From the NCBI GenBank assembly GCA_009746045.1, contig RPFO01000015.1, forward strand, positions 1,326,529 to 1,390,528: DNA of 64,000 bases, read 5' to 3'. The notes beneath the pieces were generated by a model. That model made no database searches, was not told the origin of the DNA, and worked only from the letters and a program-made list of their open reading frames with translations. Below, piece after piece: positions 44,188-54,956 of the stretch (position 1 is its first letter; each line of letters starts with the position of its first letter). The DNA comes from Mesostigma viride (taxonomy: Eukaryota > Streptophyta > Mesostigmatophyceae > Mesostigmatales > Mesostigmataceae). The translations under genes and the position numbers were made by a program.

Positions 44188-46073
44188 GGGGAGGTGGCAC
44201 CCCAAAACCCTTCAAAATTGAACTATGGTAATAACACTTAAAAATCATTTGCACATTGCTGAAATATGATTGCGGGCACTAAATAACATCTCTTGTGAGC
44301 TGTCCATGCACTTGTTGGGGGTACTACCCCCAAGTATACGCCAATATTGCGCTATAAATAGAAAAAGACGCTAATTAGGGCTGGGTATGCCCCAGCCAAT
44401 GCACACATTTGTTGGCAACCAAAAATCAACCATTTGTAGTTCCCTGAGTGTGTAGCTTGCTGAGCTATTTACATCATGGAAATGGCAAAACCTTGAACAG
44501 TTATTAATTTTCCCGCAAAACAGGTCTTTTTTTACCGGACATTGGGAATAAACATATCATAAACACTTCAGATAAGGCCACAAAATCAAGCGAAAATCCG
44601 GCTAACAGGGGGACAGCAGTGGTCCAAGTCCCAGGTCATTCCGACAAGTCTTGCTCAAGTTATAAGGTTTTGCGTGCTAAAACCTGAACATACGCTAAAT
44701 GAGGTTTTTCTGTGTATAAGGCCACCTAGACATCATGTTTTCCATCCAAGAAGCCAAAAAACATGCCCAACTCGATCACACAACATAAGAAAAGGCTAGG
44801 CACCTCATCTGCCCTCCCCTGCCCTCAGCATGGCCAGCCTTGCCAGCGTGCGCATAGCAACACCATCGCTAGGCATACACGCACCAAGGGAGCATACACT
44901 ATGCTCAGCCCAAGGTTACCATGTAAATTTATGCCAAGAACTCAGCAAGTATACGTGTAAAAACCTTAGAAAGACTGCCCAAGCAATAGAGGCAACTGCA
45001 GCCTGCAAACTTGGCAGCAAATCATACATGTTGTCTGCCAAGCATTCACATCCTATCCAGCTTGCCTTGCTGCACACATAGCAGGGAAGTCTTAATGGTT
45101 ATAGCTCAAGGAAAGCAATGGAAACACCTATCTAATGCAATGCCACTCATGCAGTATGGCCGGCAAAAGAACCACTCTCACCTTCCTTTCCAATATGGCA
45201 ATGCGCTAAGAAGCTGATGCCAGCTTGTTAGTATCTAGGCACATGCCGGATGTCGTTACTAAAACAGGCGTGTCAGATCCGGCACATAACAAAGCGTCGG
45301 AGCAAGCTCATGTCCAAAGGATTATGGAAAACAAATGTCAACACATTGCCAACAACTTGACCTCGGCGCATTTAGCATGCCAGCCACAAACTACACGAAA
45401 TTGTACGAAATTGCTAGGAATCTGACGATGCAACCGAAAGAAATGGAGCGCTTCCTGCGGGGAAACTGCCAGAAAAAAAGGCGAAAGGCCGACGAAAATG
45501 CAACTGCCTGCGTGGAAATGTTTCATGCATAAACTGGCACGCAAGCTCGAACAATAAGAGACATCATCCATTGACCAGGCGAACAAGGAAGGTGCGCCTT
45601 CCGTGAATACGTCGAAGGCGACATGCACAGGCCTGCGTAGGTTCTTACCTTGAATGCCGGAAATGTAAAAGAAACCGGGAAGCTTCGGCACAAACTCGAC
45701 AACACCATTAAGTTAGCTTCACAATCGCTCTTTAGAGCCTACGTTGCCTCACAATAGCTGCCGTAAACCTGCATTAAATTTCATGATCCGCAAGAGAAAT
45801 TATATCCTGGACCCCCGCGCCCGTAGCCGTTCGAGAAATTAGCGATATTGCAAACCGTAAACTTTCCGCCATGAAATGAGGTCATCAACTAATCTTCTGC
45901 GAAATTCAAGCATTTTTTCTAGCTGTTTACGTGCCATATCGATTAATATTGCATAAAGGCATGCCGCCATGGCCACCTCCGCGAGGGTTGAGCGGTCCGG
46001 GCACACATTATACACCGTACGGACGGTACCGCGAATTTTTTGGCGCGGAAAATATTCGGCGCGCCACGTCCCC
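44188..46073. mobile_element. TTAA transposon 2 (same family, opposite orientation)
   Basis: 1886 bp between TTAA copies at 44184-44187 and 46074-46077. Ends are GGGGAGGTGGCACCCC (left) and GGGGACGTGGCGCGCC (right, reverse complement). Subterminal sequence matches element 1 in reverse: the TAGAAAAAGACGCTA block (44360) and the GAATTTTTTGGCGC block (46033). The two are clearly diverged. Removal restores gag-UGA-pol of copia B as one frame. Confidence 0.85.
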
Positions 46074-46102
46074 TTAAGGTGTGTAGGGGTTGCCTCAGAC
46101 AG

Positions 46103-47218
46103 TCATTGCTCCTTGTTGTCTTCTTGTTGACTGCCCTTTGAAGGCTGGCTTGCCTGGGACTTGTTCTTGTTGTTGTTTTTGTTGTTGTTATTCTTGTTGC
46201 TGCCCTGGCCCTGGGTCTTCTTGAAGCTGGGACACTCCTTCTTGATGTGCCCCCACCCCTTGCACAGGTAGCACTGGATCTTGGACTTGCCCTGGCCTCC
46301 TCCCCCGTTGTCAGGCGCGTTACCCTGCCTGGGCTTGCCACCCACCCTCCTGAACACCGACTTGGCATGTGATTGCCCGTCAGGGTCGGGTGAATGGTTG
46401 GCCTTCCCCTTGTTGTGGTTGCCCCCACGTCCTCCTTGGCTTCTGTCAGCCTCAGACGCCTTGGAGCCCCCCTGGGCACGCCCACCTGCGTGGGTAGCCT
46501 TCACAGCTGGCACTCCACACTCAAACAGCTCCTCTGCCTCGAGTGCTTGTTTGATTATGACCTTGTAGGCCTTGAGGGTAGAGTGTGGGGCACACATGAC
46601 CTTTAAAGAGCCACGTGTTGCCTTGTCCAGCCCAGAAACCTTGAGCCAGTTTGTCAGGGCTATGTTGTCAGCAACATTGAAGCCATGAGCCCTGCCCTCC
46701 TCAACCATTTTACAATAGTTGAGGAAGTTCTGGATGAGGTCTCCTTTCACCTCCCACCCCTGGTATTTATCCTGCCAATGGATCCCCACTTTCTTCCGTT
46801 GATCCTCTAGCAGCTCCCTTAGTTCTGCCACGTAGATTGACCAGGCCTTGTTGGCCTTCTTGCACTCTCTAGTGAGGTCCTTTATCTGATCTGTACACTT
46901 GCCAAAAGTCTGGCTGCCAATCCAGATCTGATAATAGTTTGTACCACCGTACAAGCTTGGAAACCCCTCTAGCCCCTCCACAAACTCCTCAGCCTGCTTT
47001 GGCTTTGAGTCTGACGTGACAGGTTGTTGCAGTTGATTAACAATAAGGAGACCCTGGGTGGTGAGATCATATCCAGAGACAGCATGTGTATTATTATTAA
47101 TAGGTACATTGGTAATCTCGCCGGTAACCCCCACGTCATCTACGTGAGCGGTCCCACTACCTGCACCTCCATTATTACCACTGGCTGGAGCACCCTTGCT
47201 ACGGCGCCCGTCCGCCAT
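46103..47218 (-). CDS. gag: Copia B Gag
   Basis: 371 residues from the ATG at 47218 (M-A-D-G-R-R-S-K). The capsid-like region (residues about 80-240) is helical and aligns with copia A Gag (L-T-N-W-L-K-V-S-G-L-D-K with F-L-G-S-L-G-L-D-E). A basic Gly/Asn/Lys-rich stretch and one zinc knuckle (C-Y-L-C-K-G-W-G-H-I-K-K-E-C, about 313-326) follow, then a Lys/Asn/Gln tail. It ends in TGA followed by CTG, with pol in the same frame. The gene is intact. It would form the particle and bind element RNA. Confidence 0.85.
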   Translation of the reverse strand: MADGRRSKGAPASGNNGGAGSGTAHVDDVGVTGEITNVPINNNTHAVSGYDLTTQGLLIVNQLQQPVTSDSKPKQAEEFVEGLEGFPSLYGGTNYYQIWIGSQTFGKCTDQIKDLTRECKKANKAWSIYVAELRELLEDQRKKVGIHWQDKYQGWEVKGDLIQNFLNYCKMVEEGRAHGFNVADNIALTNWLKVSGLDKATRGSLKVMCAPHSTLKAYKVIIKQALEAEELFECGVPAVKATHAGGRAQGGSKASEADRSQGGRGGNHNKGKANHSPDPDGQSHAKSVFRRVGGKPRQGNAPDNGGGGQGKSKIQCYLCKGWGHIKKECPSFKKTQGQGSNKNNNNKNNNKNKSQASQPSKGSQQEDNKEQ

Positions 47219-47383
47219 GATGTACAACAAGCTGTCTTAGCAAACACCAGAGTAAAGCAGCAAAAGAAAGTATGTACAACTGTCGACTAATGCCGCCTGC
47301 ACCGGTGTCGCCGCCGCCCCCCGCGAAACGCCGTTGAAAAGTCGACTAAACGCCGACGAGCACTGGAAAAATGGCCGACTTAT

Positions 47384-48133
47384 TCAGTAGTCAAGGCCCC
47401 GGAAATCACAGTACTCATAGGTAAACTCGGGATCCTCCATTTCCGGCGTGTGAGCCGGACCTGCACCGGTATGGATCAAAACCGGTGTATTCGCCGGGTT
47501 TTGCGTCGGATCGAAAATTGCGATGCGCCGACGCGCGACGAGGCGAAGAGGATGAGTAAAAATGGAAAGAAGCTCCCAGCCCGCTGGGATCCACTCTCGC
47601 AAGGCTGCGAGAAATGCGACCAGGTTTATGAGGACCTGTCGCTCTCGAGTGCGAACGCCGCGTGTAAGCAGCGACAGCAATGCGAGGTCTTGAAACAAAT
47701 TTGTAGTGACCACCGGCGCGCCCCCCGTGCGCGTCGAGGCCCAGTTTTGCAAGTTGCGCTGGTACCCGGTGAGCGAGGAAACTGCGTTGTCCACCTCCTC
47801 AATGGCGGTGGTGACTTCGTTCACCGAACGCAGGCCGCCTCGGACCTGGACCGTAAAAGCTGAAAGAATATTTCGGATTTGGTCTAATGGCCCGCGAATC
47901 GCCGGCACCAGCTGCGGCAGGCGGGGGTCCTCGGGAAAATCTCCCAGCAATGGGAGCGCTGCTCGCTGTCGACGATGTAATTCGTCGAGGGAAATCGTAA
48001 CTTCGTCAAGCAGAGCTTGCCACGATGGAGCAGCCGGCGTTGGCTCACGCGGACGCGGAGCCGGTAATGGATCAGCCGGCGGAGCAGCTACCTCCTCATC
48101 GGTGGGAATGCGGAATTCTTCGGAATTTGGCAT
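47384..48133 (-). CDS. Copia B ORF0: unknown protein upstream of gag
   Basis: 249 residues with an ATG 26 bases from the 5' LTR and a stop about 165 bases before the gag ATG. The N-terminus is acidic and then Pro/Ala-rich (residues 10-40). Residues about 40-125 look helical and may form a coiled coil (V-T-I-S-L-D-E-L-H-R-R, I-E-E-V-D-N-A-V). A hydrophobic helical stretch (V-L-I-N-L-V-A-F-L-A-A-L) lies at about 168-180. The tail is acidic. I recognise no family. It is uninterrupted in an element with one pol stop. The matching part of copia A lies outside the window. Confidence 0.55.
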   Translation of the reverse strand: MPNSEEFRIPTDEEVAAPPADPLPAPRPREPTPAAPSWQALLDEVTISLDELHRRQRAALPLLGDFPEDPRLPQLVPAIRGPLDQIRNILSAFTVQVRGGLRSVNEVTTAIEEVDNAVSSLTGYQRNLQNWASTRTGGAPVVTTNLFQDLALLSLLTRGVRTRERQVLINLVAFLAALREWIPAGWELLSIFTHPLRLVARRRIAIFDPTQNPANTPVLIHTGAGPAHTPEMEDPEFTYEYCDFRGLDY

Positions 48134-48159
48134 GATCGTGAAAAGGCGAGTAATACGAG

Positions 48160-48771
48160 TTGTGAGAGAGTTGCCCTGAATTCCGCCATGGTTCTTGCAG
48201 GAATGTTGCCTTTATTATGAATAAGGAACACAGACGTAAGTCACGTCACTTCCAAGACTGCACGCAGCACAGGCGACAGGGTCGCAGTGCCAAGAGAACG
48301 TGCACGCAAGAACTAGCGTCCCGGTGCTACCAAGTCACACATATAGGTTGCTAGTGACGCGTCCAAGTATTCAGCTGCACTGTCACAGCTGAACTGTCAA
48401 TCAACTGATTACACAGACTCTGGCACGCCTTTGGCGCGCAGATCTATCAATTGTCCATACGGCTAGTCCTGTGGACCTATCCGTACACTGCTCAGCATCA
48501 ATTGTCTCATAGGTCCTGGCGCGCTACAGCGCGCCTACCTATCAATTGACCATTAAGTCCTGTACAAGTCCTGTCAACGTCCTGCGGACTATCAAAGTGA
48601 CACTTGTACATCCTGTGTCCGTACGCGCCCACAGTGGCGCGCCGGGTACTGTCGGCACAACCTAGGAAACGTCATAACTTTTACGTTCCTTAGCCAAATG
48701 AGGCGTTCAAGGTGCCGTTGGAAAGAGCGTAACAATCTCTATCCATCTAATGTAAATCCTTTACGTTAACT
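48160..48771 (-). repeat. Copia B 5' LTR
   Basis: 612 bp, the partner of 36747-37358. Next to it on the inner side is TCGTATTACTCGCC, a possible but unusual primer site. Confidence 0.85.
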
Positions 48772-48842
<71 letters not shown>

Positions 48843-49534
48843 GGCAGCAGCAGCAGATACCGCAGCAGCAACAACCCCAGCCGAGGTCACAGTTGCTGCC
48901 ACGGTACCCTGAGCAGCCCGGGCACGAGAATGAAGACACGCTGCACTACCGTTATCGGCAACCAGCCACGGAGCGACCATCGCATCCCTGGACAGGGCGG
49001 GGTCGCCCCCTGGGACATCCGCCGGCCCCAATGCACCGGGGCAGACGTAGAGTGTCCTTCGGCAGTACTTCCCCGTTACCCACGGTGTTGTGGAATTCGG
49101 ATGATGATGGGGAGAACACCGGGGCAGATGGCGAATTCGGCGACTTGGAAGTGGCCGGGGATGATATCGAGGAACCAGGGGCACAGGGCCCGCCCTTCGG
49201 AGCTCATAGGCCACGGGCACGGCTAGGGGATGACAGAAGCGCTACCGCACACGACGAGGAGACTCAGACACCCGTCCAGCGACCTGTCCCCAAACCGCAG
49301 CGCCCACGGGCGAATGACAGCAGCATGGTCCACTCGCCTGCTGTCGTCAGCAACCTGAATTTCAGTAGGGTGGCCTTGGATGACCCGGGGTACGAACACC
49401 CCTCGTCTGTACAGGTGCGGCGGACGCACGGCACGCCAGCCAGATCCGGATCTCTCCCCCGGCCCGGTCGCAGCCCCCAGCCTTCGGATCCATTGCATAT
49501 CGCGAGGTCGGTGGACCCAAGCTTAGTACGGTGA
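48772..49534 (+). pseudogene. gag: G1b Gag N-terminal leader, second half (Gln-rich)
   Basis: It continues the poly-Gln frame after copia B: CAG/CAA codons, then P-Q-P-R and a hydrophilic, Pro/Arg/Asp-rich stretch of about 210 residues ending at TGA 49532-49534. The capsid frame starts a few bases upstream in another frame, so either a frameshift is used or a base was lost. The corresponding part of G1-old is beyond the window, so this cannot be compared. Confidence 0.6.
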
Positions 49535-49545
49535 AGGCCCCACCG

Positions 49546-50687
49546 ATGCCTACTTTCAAGAATGTTCCCAAGCTGCACGCGGACATGAAACCGCAGGAGA
49601 CTGAGGAATGGGGGCGCAATGTGTGGCAACAACAGTATACCGTCTGGTGTAACCATCACAGTTGGGAACTGGCCACCTGCGATCTCATCCCGCATGTCGT
49701 CAACACCTGCATGCCGGACCCCTCGGTGGTGAGCATCCTGAATTGTGAGAGCATCGCATCCCAGTCGCACCCGCAAACCGTGGAGGAGCTGATGGACCGG
49801 GTGCGCCGCAAGCTGGTGCCCCCAGATGCTGTAATCCACGAGCGACTCGCACTCGGCAAGCTGCGCCAGGGATCCACCCCGTACCGCGAGTTTCTATCCA
49901 AGTTTGAGTCCAGCGCCGCCTACCTGACAGACATGACCTGGTATGAGTACAAGATCCGGTTCATTGAGGCCCTCAATCCCGAGCTGCAGGATGAGGTACT
50001 GAAGCACTACGCTGAGGTCCCTCGGGAGGAGTGGGACATCTTGAATATCCAGAGGTATCTTCTGCAGGTGGCCGATGTGAAGACTCGCGGGCGCGCACCC
50101 TCGGTGCGTCGTTTCTTCAGGCCAGCTCCCCCGCGGCGGGTGAATCACCTTTATCCACTGAGTTCGCCGGCGAGGAGGAGGAAGACTATATCGACGACCC
50201 CGACGACGGCTATGCTGACCAGGGTATCAACGCCATCGACGCCAGCAAGGCCCGTTGCTTCATGTGCAGTGAGGTGGGACACCTCAAGCGCGACTGCCCC
50301 AAGCTCCGGGGCAAGCACACCGGTCGCGGCGCAGGGGAGACTGAGCCCAGGTTCTCCGGCCCGGCGTTCGGCAGTCGCCCCGACTCCTCCGGCCCCCGGG
50401 ACAAGCCCCGCAATGCGGGCGAGCGGGCGGCTCGCCTGCAGCATGCCAGGCAATTCCCGACTCAGCACCAGCAGCCGCGACCGGCCGCGACCAACTCTAC
50501 CAAGGGTGTGTTGCGCGCGGTTAACGAGATCGAGGCTCGGCGGCAAGCCTCCTCTTCCGGCCAGACGCAAGCAGTGGCTGGGTACGAGTATGATGAGGAG
50601 GAGGAGGCTGACGAAGAGGAGGAGGGGGGGGAAGAGGGCGGGCGGTCGGGCGAGGCGGCCTCCCGTCCCACCGCTCCTCGGGAGTAG
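49546..50687 (+). pseudogene. gag: G1b Gag capsid and zinc knuckle
   Basis: From the ATG at 49546 (M-P-T-F-K-N-V-P-K) a Gypsy capsid region runs to about 50090 (W-C-N-H-H-S-W, L-G-K-L-R-Q-G-S-T-P). A frame change near 50105 leads to an acidic linker, one knuckle C-F-M-C-S-E-V-G-H-L-K-R-D-C (about 50258-50300) and a Glu-rich tail that ends at the stop at 50685. The same tail is found in G1-old (62067-62492). The protein would assemble the particle. Confidence 0.8.
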
Positions 50688-50796
50688 TAGCCTTACCCGT
50701 GGGGTTGGGCCCCGGGGTAGATGATAGGGTAGATAGATCAGATAGTCACCCCGACGCGGAGTCGATTACTGTAGAATAGAGGTAGACGTCAATCAC

Positions 50797-53700
50797 GTGG
50801 CTTCCGGCTCAGACGCGGCTACCCAACCGGCGCGCGTGTCTCACGGAGGCCCGCGACATTTGTTTCTTTTCAGTGGGGGGTTACTTGTTCCTCCCACCGT
50901 CCTTGACCCGTATTTGAAAGAGAAAACGGTCATGGACGTGAAGTTTTTGGTCGACACCGGCGCCTCCACGTCCTTCATCAACGAGGCCCTGGTGCGCCGG
51001 CTGGGTCTGACCCCTCGCCCGCACACCACAGCCGTGCATGTGACCTATTCGGACGGTCGCCAACACCGGTCGCCCGGCCTGGCAGATATCAAGGGTGTGC
51101 TGCAAGGCACGCCGGTCGACTTGGCTGCGACCATCGCGCCGCTGGGAGCCGCAGACATCATCATCGGGCTAGACTGGTTGGACAAGCAGGATGTAGACAT
51201 CAGTGTGCGCCGACGAGTAGTTTGGTTTCCGGATGGATCCTTTTAGTGTCCCGACAGTGAGTATAGGGCACAGGCCGCCGAGGTACATAACATTACACAC
51301 GAGCGCTCGGCGGACGAGCCTCGTCCAGCGTCCCAGATCCTGATGAGCAGCAAGACGCTGGCACGCCAACTTCGGAAGGGCAAGGAATACACGATGTACC
51401 GCATCGACCTGGATAGCACTCAGGCCATGCTTAACGAGATCGGCGTCGGCTTCACCCCGGACGAGTTGGCGCGTTTCAACGCCGTCTTGGAGAAGCGCGC
51501 CACTCTTTTCGCGGACCGCACGCCCCAGTTCCCTCCCCACCGTTCGGTGCTACACCGCATCCAGGTACAGGAGGGTTCCGGGCCTACAGCGTCCCCCATG
51601 TACCGCATGGGTCCGGTCGAGTTAGTGGAGCTCAAGAAGATTCTCATTTCGCTGCTCGACGCCGGGCTCATCGAGCCCAGCAACAGTCCCTTCTCCGCAG
51701 GTGTGCTGCTCGTCCCCGAGCCAGGGGGCAAGTGGCGGCTGGTGACTGACTACCGGAAGTTGAACGCCATCACGGTTAAGTCCAAGTATATCCCCTGCCG
51801 AGGATCGACGACATCTTCAACCGCGTCCAAGGGGCTACGTGCTTCACGGTCATCGACTGCGCGGACGGGTTCTGGCAGCTGCGCATCGCGCCTGAGGATT
51901 GTCACAAGACTGCATTCGCCACGCCCTTCGGTCACTACCAGTTTCGGGTGGCGGCGATGGGCCTGTGTAATTCGCCCGCGTCCTTCCAGATGCTGATGAA
52001 TGACATCCTCCGTCCGGTGATGGGCACGGCCCACCTGCCGCAGGTCTCCCAGGATCTGACGGACCCGCAAAAGGGGGCGCGCCCACCATGGACCTACAAG
52101 CGCACGTGTGCGTTGGCGTACCTGGACGACATTCTGGTGTATTCCAGGACGTTCGAGGAGCACCTGGAGGATGTTGACGCGGTGCTACAGATCATGGAAG
52201 ACGAGCACCTGTCGGCGCGGAAAGCCAAGGTGCGCGCCGGTCGCTGTGTGCCCTTCCTGGGCCACACCCTGTCTGCGGACGGCATCGCGACCGACCCTGA
52301 GAAGATTGAGTCCGTCCAGCAATGGCCGGTTCCCACGGACGTGAAGGGGGTGCGCAGTTTTCTGGGGTTGGCTTCCTACTACCGACGGTTTATCCCGAGG
52401 TTCGCCACCATCGCCGCCCCGATCAACGCTCTTCTCAAGAAGGGTACTCCGTTCCTGTGGGCTGAGCAGTGCCAGCAGGCCTTGGAGGCCCTCAAGCGCC
52501 ACCTCATCACCACAGCCCCTGACCTCGTCCTGCCGGACCCGTCCCTTCCTTTCGTTGTGGCTACTGACGCCAGCATGGTGGCCATCGGGGGCGTTCTCCT
52601 GCAGGATCAAGGCAAGGGTCTACAGCCCATTGAGTACATCTCACGTACGATGATTCCGGCGGAACGGAACTATCCAGTACACCAACAGGAACTCCTGGCA
52701 GTAGTTTACTGCTGCCACACGTGGCGTCACCATCTTTTGGGCGCACAGTTTTTGGTGGCCATTAGTGAGCAAGGGGATCTTGACCCCCACTGCCTGGTGA
52801 TCCACACTGACCTCCGGCCTCTCACCCACCTCCTGGTGCAGCCCAAACTGACGCCCCGTCAAGCGCGGTGGATGGAGTACTTGTCGCAATTTGCCCCGTT
52901 TAAGATCCAATACGTCAAGGGCGCGGACAACGTTGTGCCCGACGCCCTCTCGCGACAGGCTGACTATTGGTTCTACGAGGACATGGACGTGCTTCATACC
53001 ACTTGTGTCCCAGTGGCTGCCCTGGGGACCGCGTACGGCGCGGAGCCACGGTCCCCTCGGGCCCGCCATCTTTTTCATCTCGGGCATACGACCATGGATG
53101 ACTTGTCTCCCATCCTGGATGAGCCTGTCCTTCAGGGCTCCCACGAGGACGTGGAGACCCCCGAGGGAGGGGAGGGGTCGCACACACGCGTGCCACTCAG
53201 TCATGTGGTGCCACCCCAAATTTTTCAGCTTCATCCGCTCGGCCCACCCACAGTCTTCTCAGAGTTCGTCAACCAGGTGATGGCGGACGCGGAGGACTCG
53301 GCAGAGGATGTGTTCACGGTCACATCTGACCTAGAGACGATGATAAGTCGTTTCACGGTCACGGAAGAAGCGGCCCTCGAGGCCATCAGGGCACATCCGC
53401 AGCAGATGGGCGCTTTCCCTTGCAAGTTCCAGGAAGGGCGCCTGCTCGTGTGTGTCCAGCCGGAGGAATGGCGGCTGTACGTCCCCGAGCTGTGCAGAGC
53501 AGCCTTGCTCCACGAGCTCCATGACTCCCTCCTAGGCGGTCACCAAGGAATACATCGCCTCCTCCCACGGGCCCGTAAGTATTTCTACTGGCCAGGGATG
53601 ACGGAGTATATCAAGACGTACGTGCGCCAGTGCCCCTCGTGCCAGATCATGAATGAAGTCCAGGAACACGGGCTCTCAAGCCGTCCCAAAGACGTTACCT

Positions 53701-54861
53701 GATCCAATGGGTCCGTGGGACTCCATCATGATGGATTTCATCGGCCCATTCAAGAAGACAAAGGGCGGCAACAGCATGGTCTTGGTGTTCGTGGACCGAC
53801 TGACGCGTATGTGTCATCTGGCCCCATGCCCTGCCAACCTCATGCACGGCGGAAGGGTGTGCCAAGCTATACCTTACTCACGTGTTCCGGTTCCACGGGC
53901 TCAGCCGACAGTTCATCTCTGACCGCGACAAGCTCTTCACGGCCAAATTCTGGCAGGAGTTCTTCGATCGAGCGGTTGGGCACCAAGGTGTCACTGGGCA
54001 CGGCCTACCACAGCTCGTCGTCGCACATGGTGGAGCGGCTGAATCGTACGCTGCAAGAGACCATGCGCCACTACACCGACGCGGTGGGTAGCAATTGGGA
54101 GGAACTTCTGGGCTTGGTGGAATTTTCAGTGAATAATGCCCCCCAGGCCGCTCACGGATTCACTCCCCTTTTCCTCAACTCCGGCCGACATCCCCTCACG
54201 CCGCCCGACTTGCTCCTGAGTCCAGAACGTGGTGAGGATCAGGTCAAACGGGATACCCTGCAAGGGGTCGAGCGGCTGCTGCAGCAGATGCACCAGGCAC
54301 ATAACAGCGCAGTCCAGGGTTATCGCGCCGCGGCAGAGCGGTACATGGCCAGAACAGCAGGGAAGCGGGATGCTCGGACGCCGCCCATCGAGGTGGGCGA
54401 CTGGGTCCTGGTGGAGGGCCCGCAGATCGGACGGTTTGCTGATAAGGTGGAGAAGGAGCTGAAGACTAAGCTCCGTCCCATGTTCTTGGGCCCCTACAAG
54501 GTCCTCGACAAGGTCGACGAGGTCATGTTCCAGGTGGACATCCCTGTGTCATGGAACCTCACGTCCAACCGGTTCCATCGCGACCAGCTCAAGCTGTATC
54601 ACCAGAACACCATCCAGGGCCGGGTAAATCCCCCAGCCCCGCTGGAGTTCAACCCGGACACGGGGGAACAGGAGGATGAGGTGGCGGAGATTGTGGGACA
54701 CCGGGACGTCAAGCGAGGACGTGGGGTCCAACGACAATACCGCGTGCGATGGCGATTTGCACAACATGCATGAGTCAGAGGACTCCTGGCGCACCGCGAC
54801 TGAGTTAGCCGGGTGCGCTCGTTTACTAGAGGCGTACAAGAAGACGCACCACTTACGATAG
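50797..54861 (+). pseudogene. pol: G1b Pol: PR, RT, RNase H, integrase, broken
   Basis: Normal Gypsy order. PR has L-V-D-T-G-A-S-T-S-F (about 50950). RT has Y-L-D-D-I-L-V-Y-S (about 52120). RNase H has A-T-D-A-S and H-T-D. Integrase has an HHCC finger, then M-M-D-F, F-I-S-D-R-D-K and H-M-V-E-R-L-N. The C-terminal tail ends E-L-A-G-C-A-R-L-L at 54861. Damage: TAG at 51244-51246 (Trp in the other copy), two extra bases at about 51788 (shared with G1-old), a tandem ATGA duplication at 53649-53656, four extra bases near 53842, an extra G near 53973 (shared) and CATGCATG at 54765-54772 (shared). Confidence 0.85.
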
Positions 54862-54956
54862 AGGACTCCACACGATGCAGGAAGTGAGGGTTGTGTGAGC
54901 CAGGTATCAAGGTGCACGTCGACTGATACCTCTGTTGTCGTGTGTTGCTTATGCAG

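Larger units (their letters stand above)
38297..46102 (-). pseudogene. pol: Copia B Pol: integrase, protease-like, RT, RNase H; interrupted
   Basis: Reading continues from the gag TGA (46103-46105) in frame. It passes the TTAA site at 46074, resumes at 44183 (N-S-P-Q-G-E-A) and runs to 40732, then from 38438 to the stop at 38297. Integrase has Q-C-D-I-Q, V-D-M-Q-F and A-I-E-R-A-I. The protease-like domain (about 42580-42380) has V-D-T-N-S-Q and L-L-G-Q-N-F-L. RT has L-H-G-D-D-L (about 41480), and RNase H has Y-V-D-S-S-M-D-S-R. The order integrase-protease-RT equals copia A. Own damage is one in-frame TAG at 42500-42502 plus the two transposons. Apart from these the frame is open throughout. 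Confidence 0.85.

Noticed and set aside
45335..45535. A short ORF in TTAA element 2 that faintly resembles a death-fold helix pattern
   Set aside because: The matching part of TTAA element 1 does not keep this reading, and the similarity is only a few hydrophobic positions. Treated as non-coding transposon sequence.
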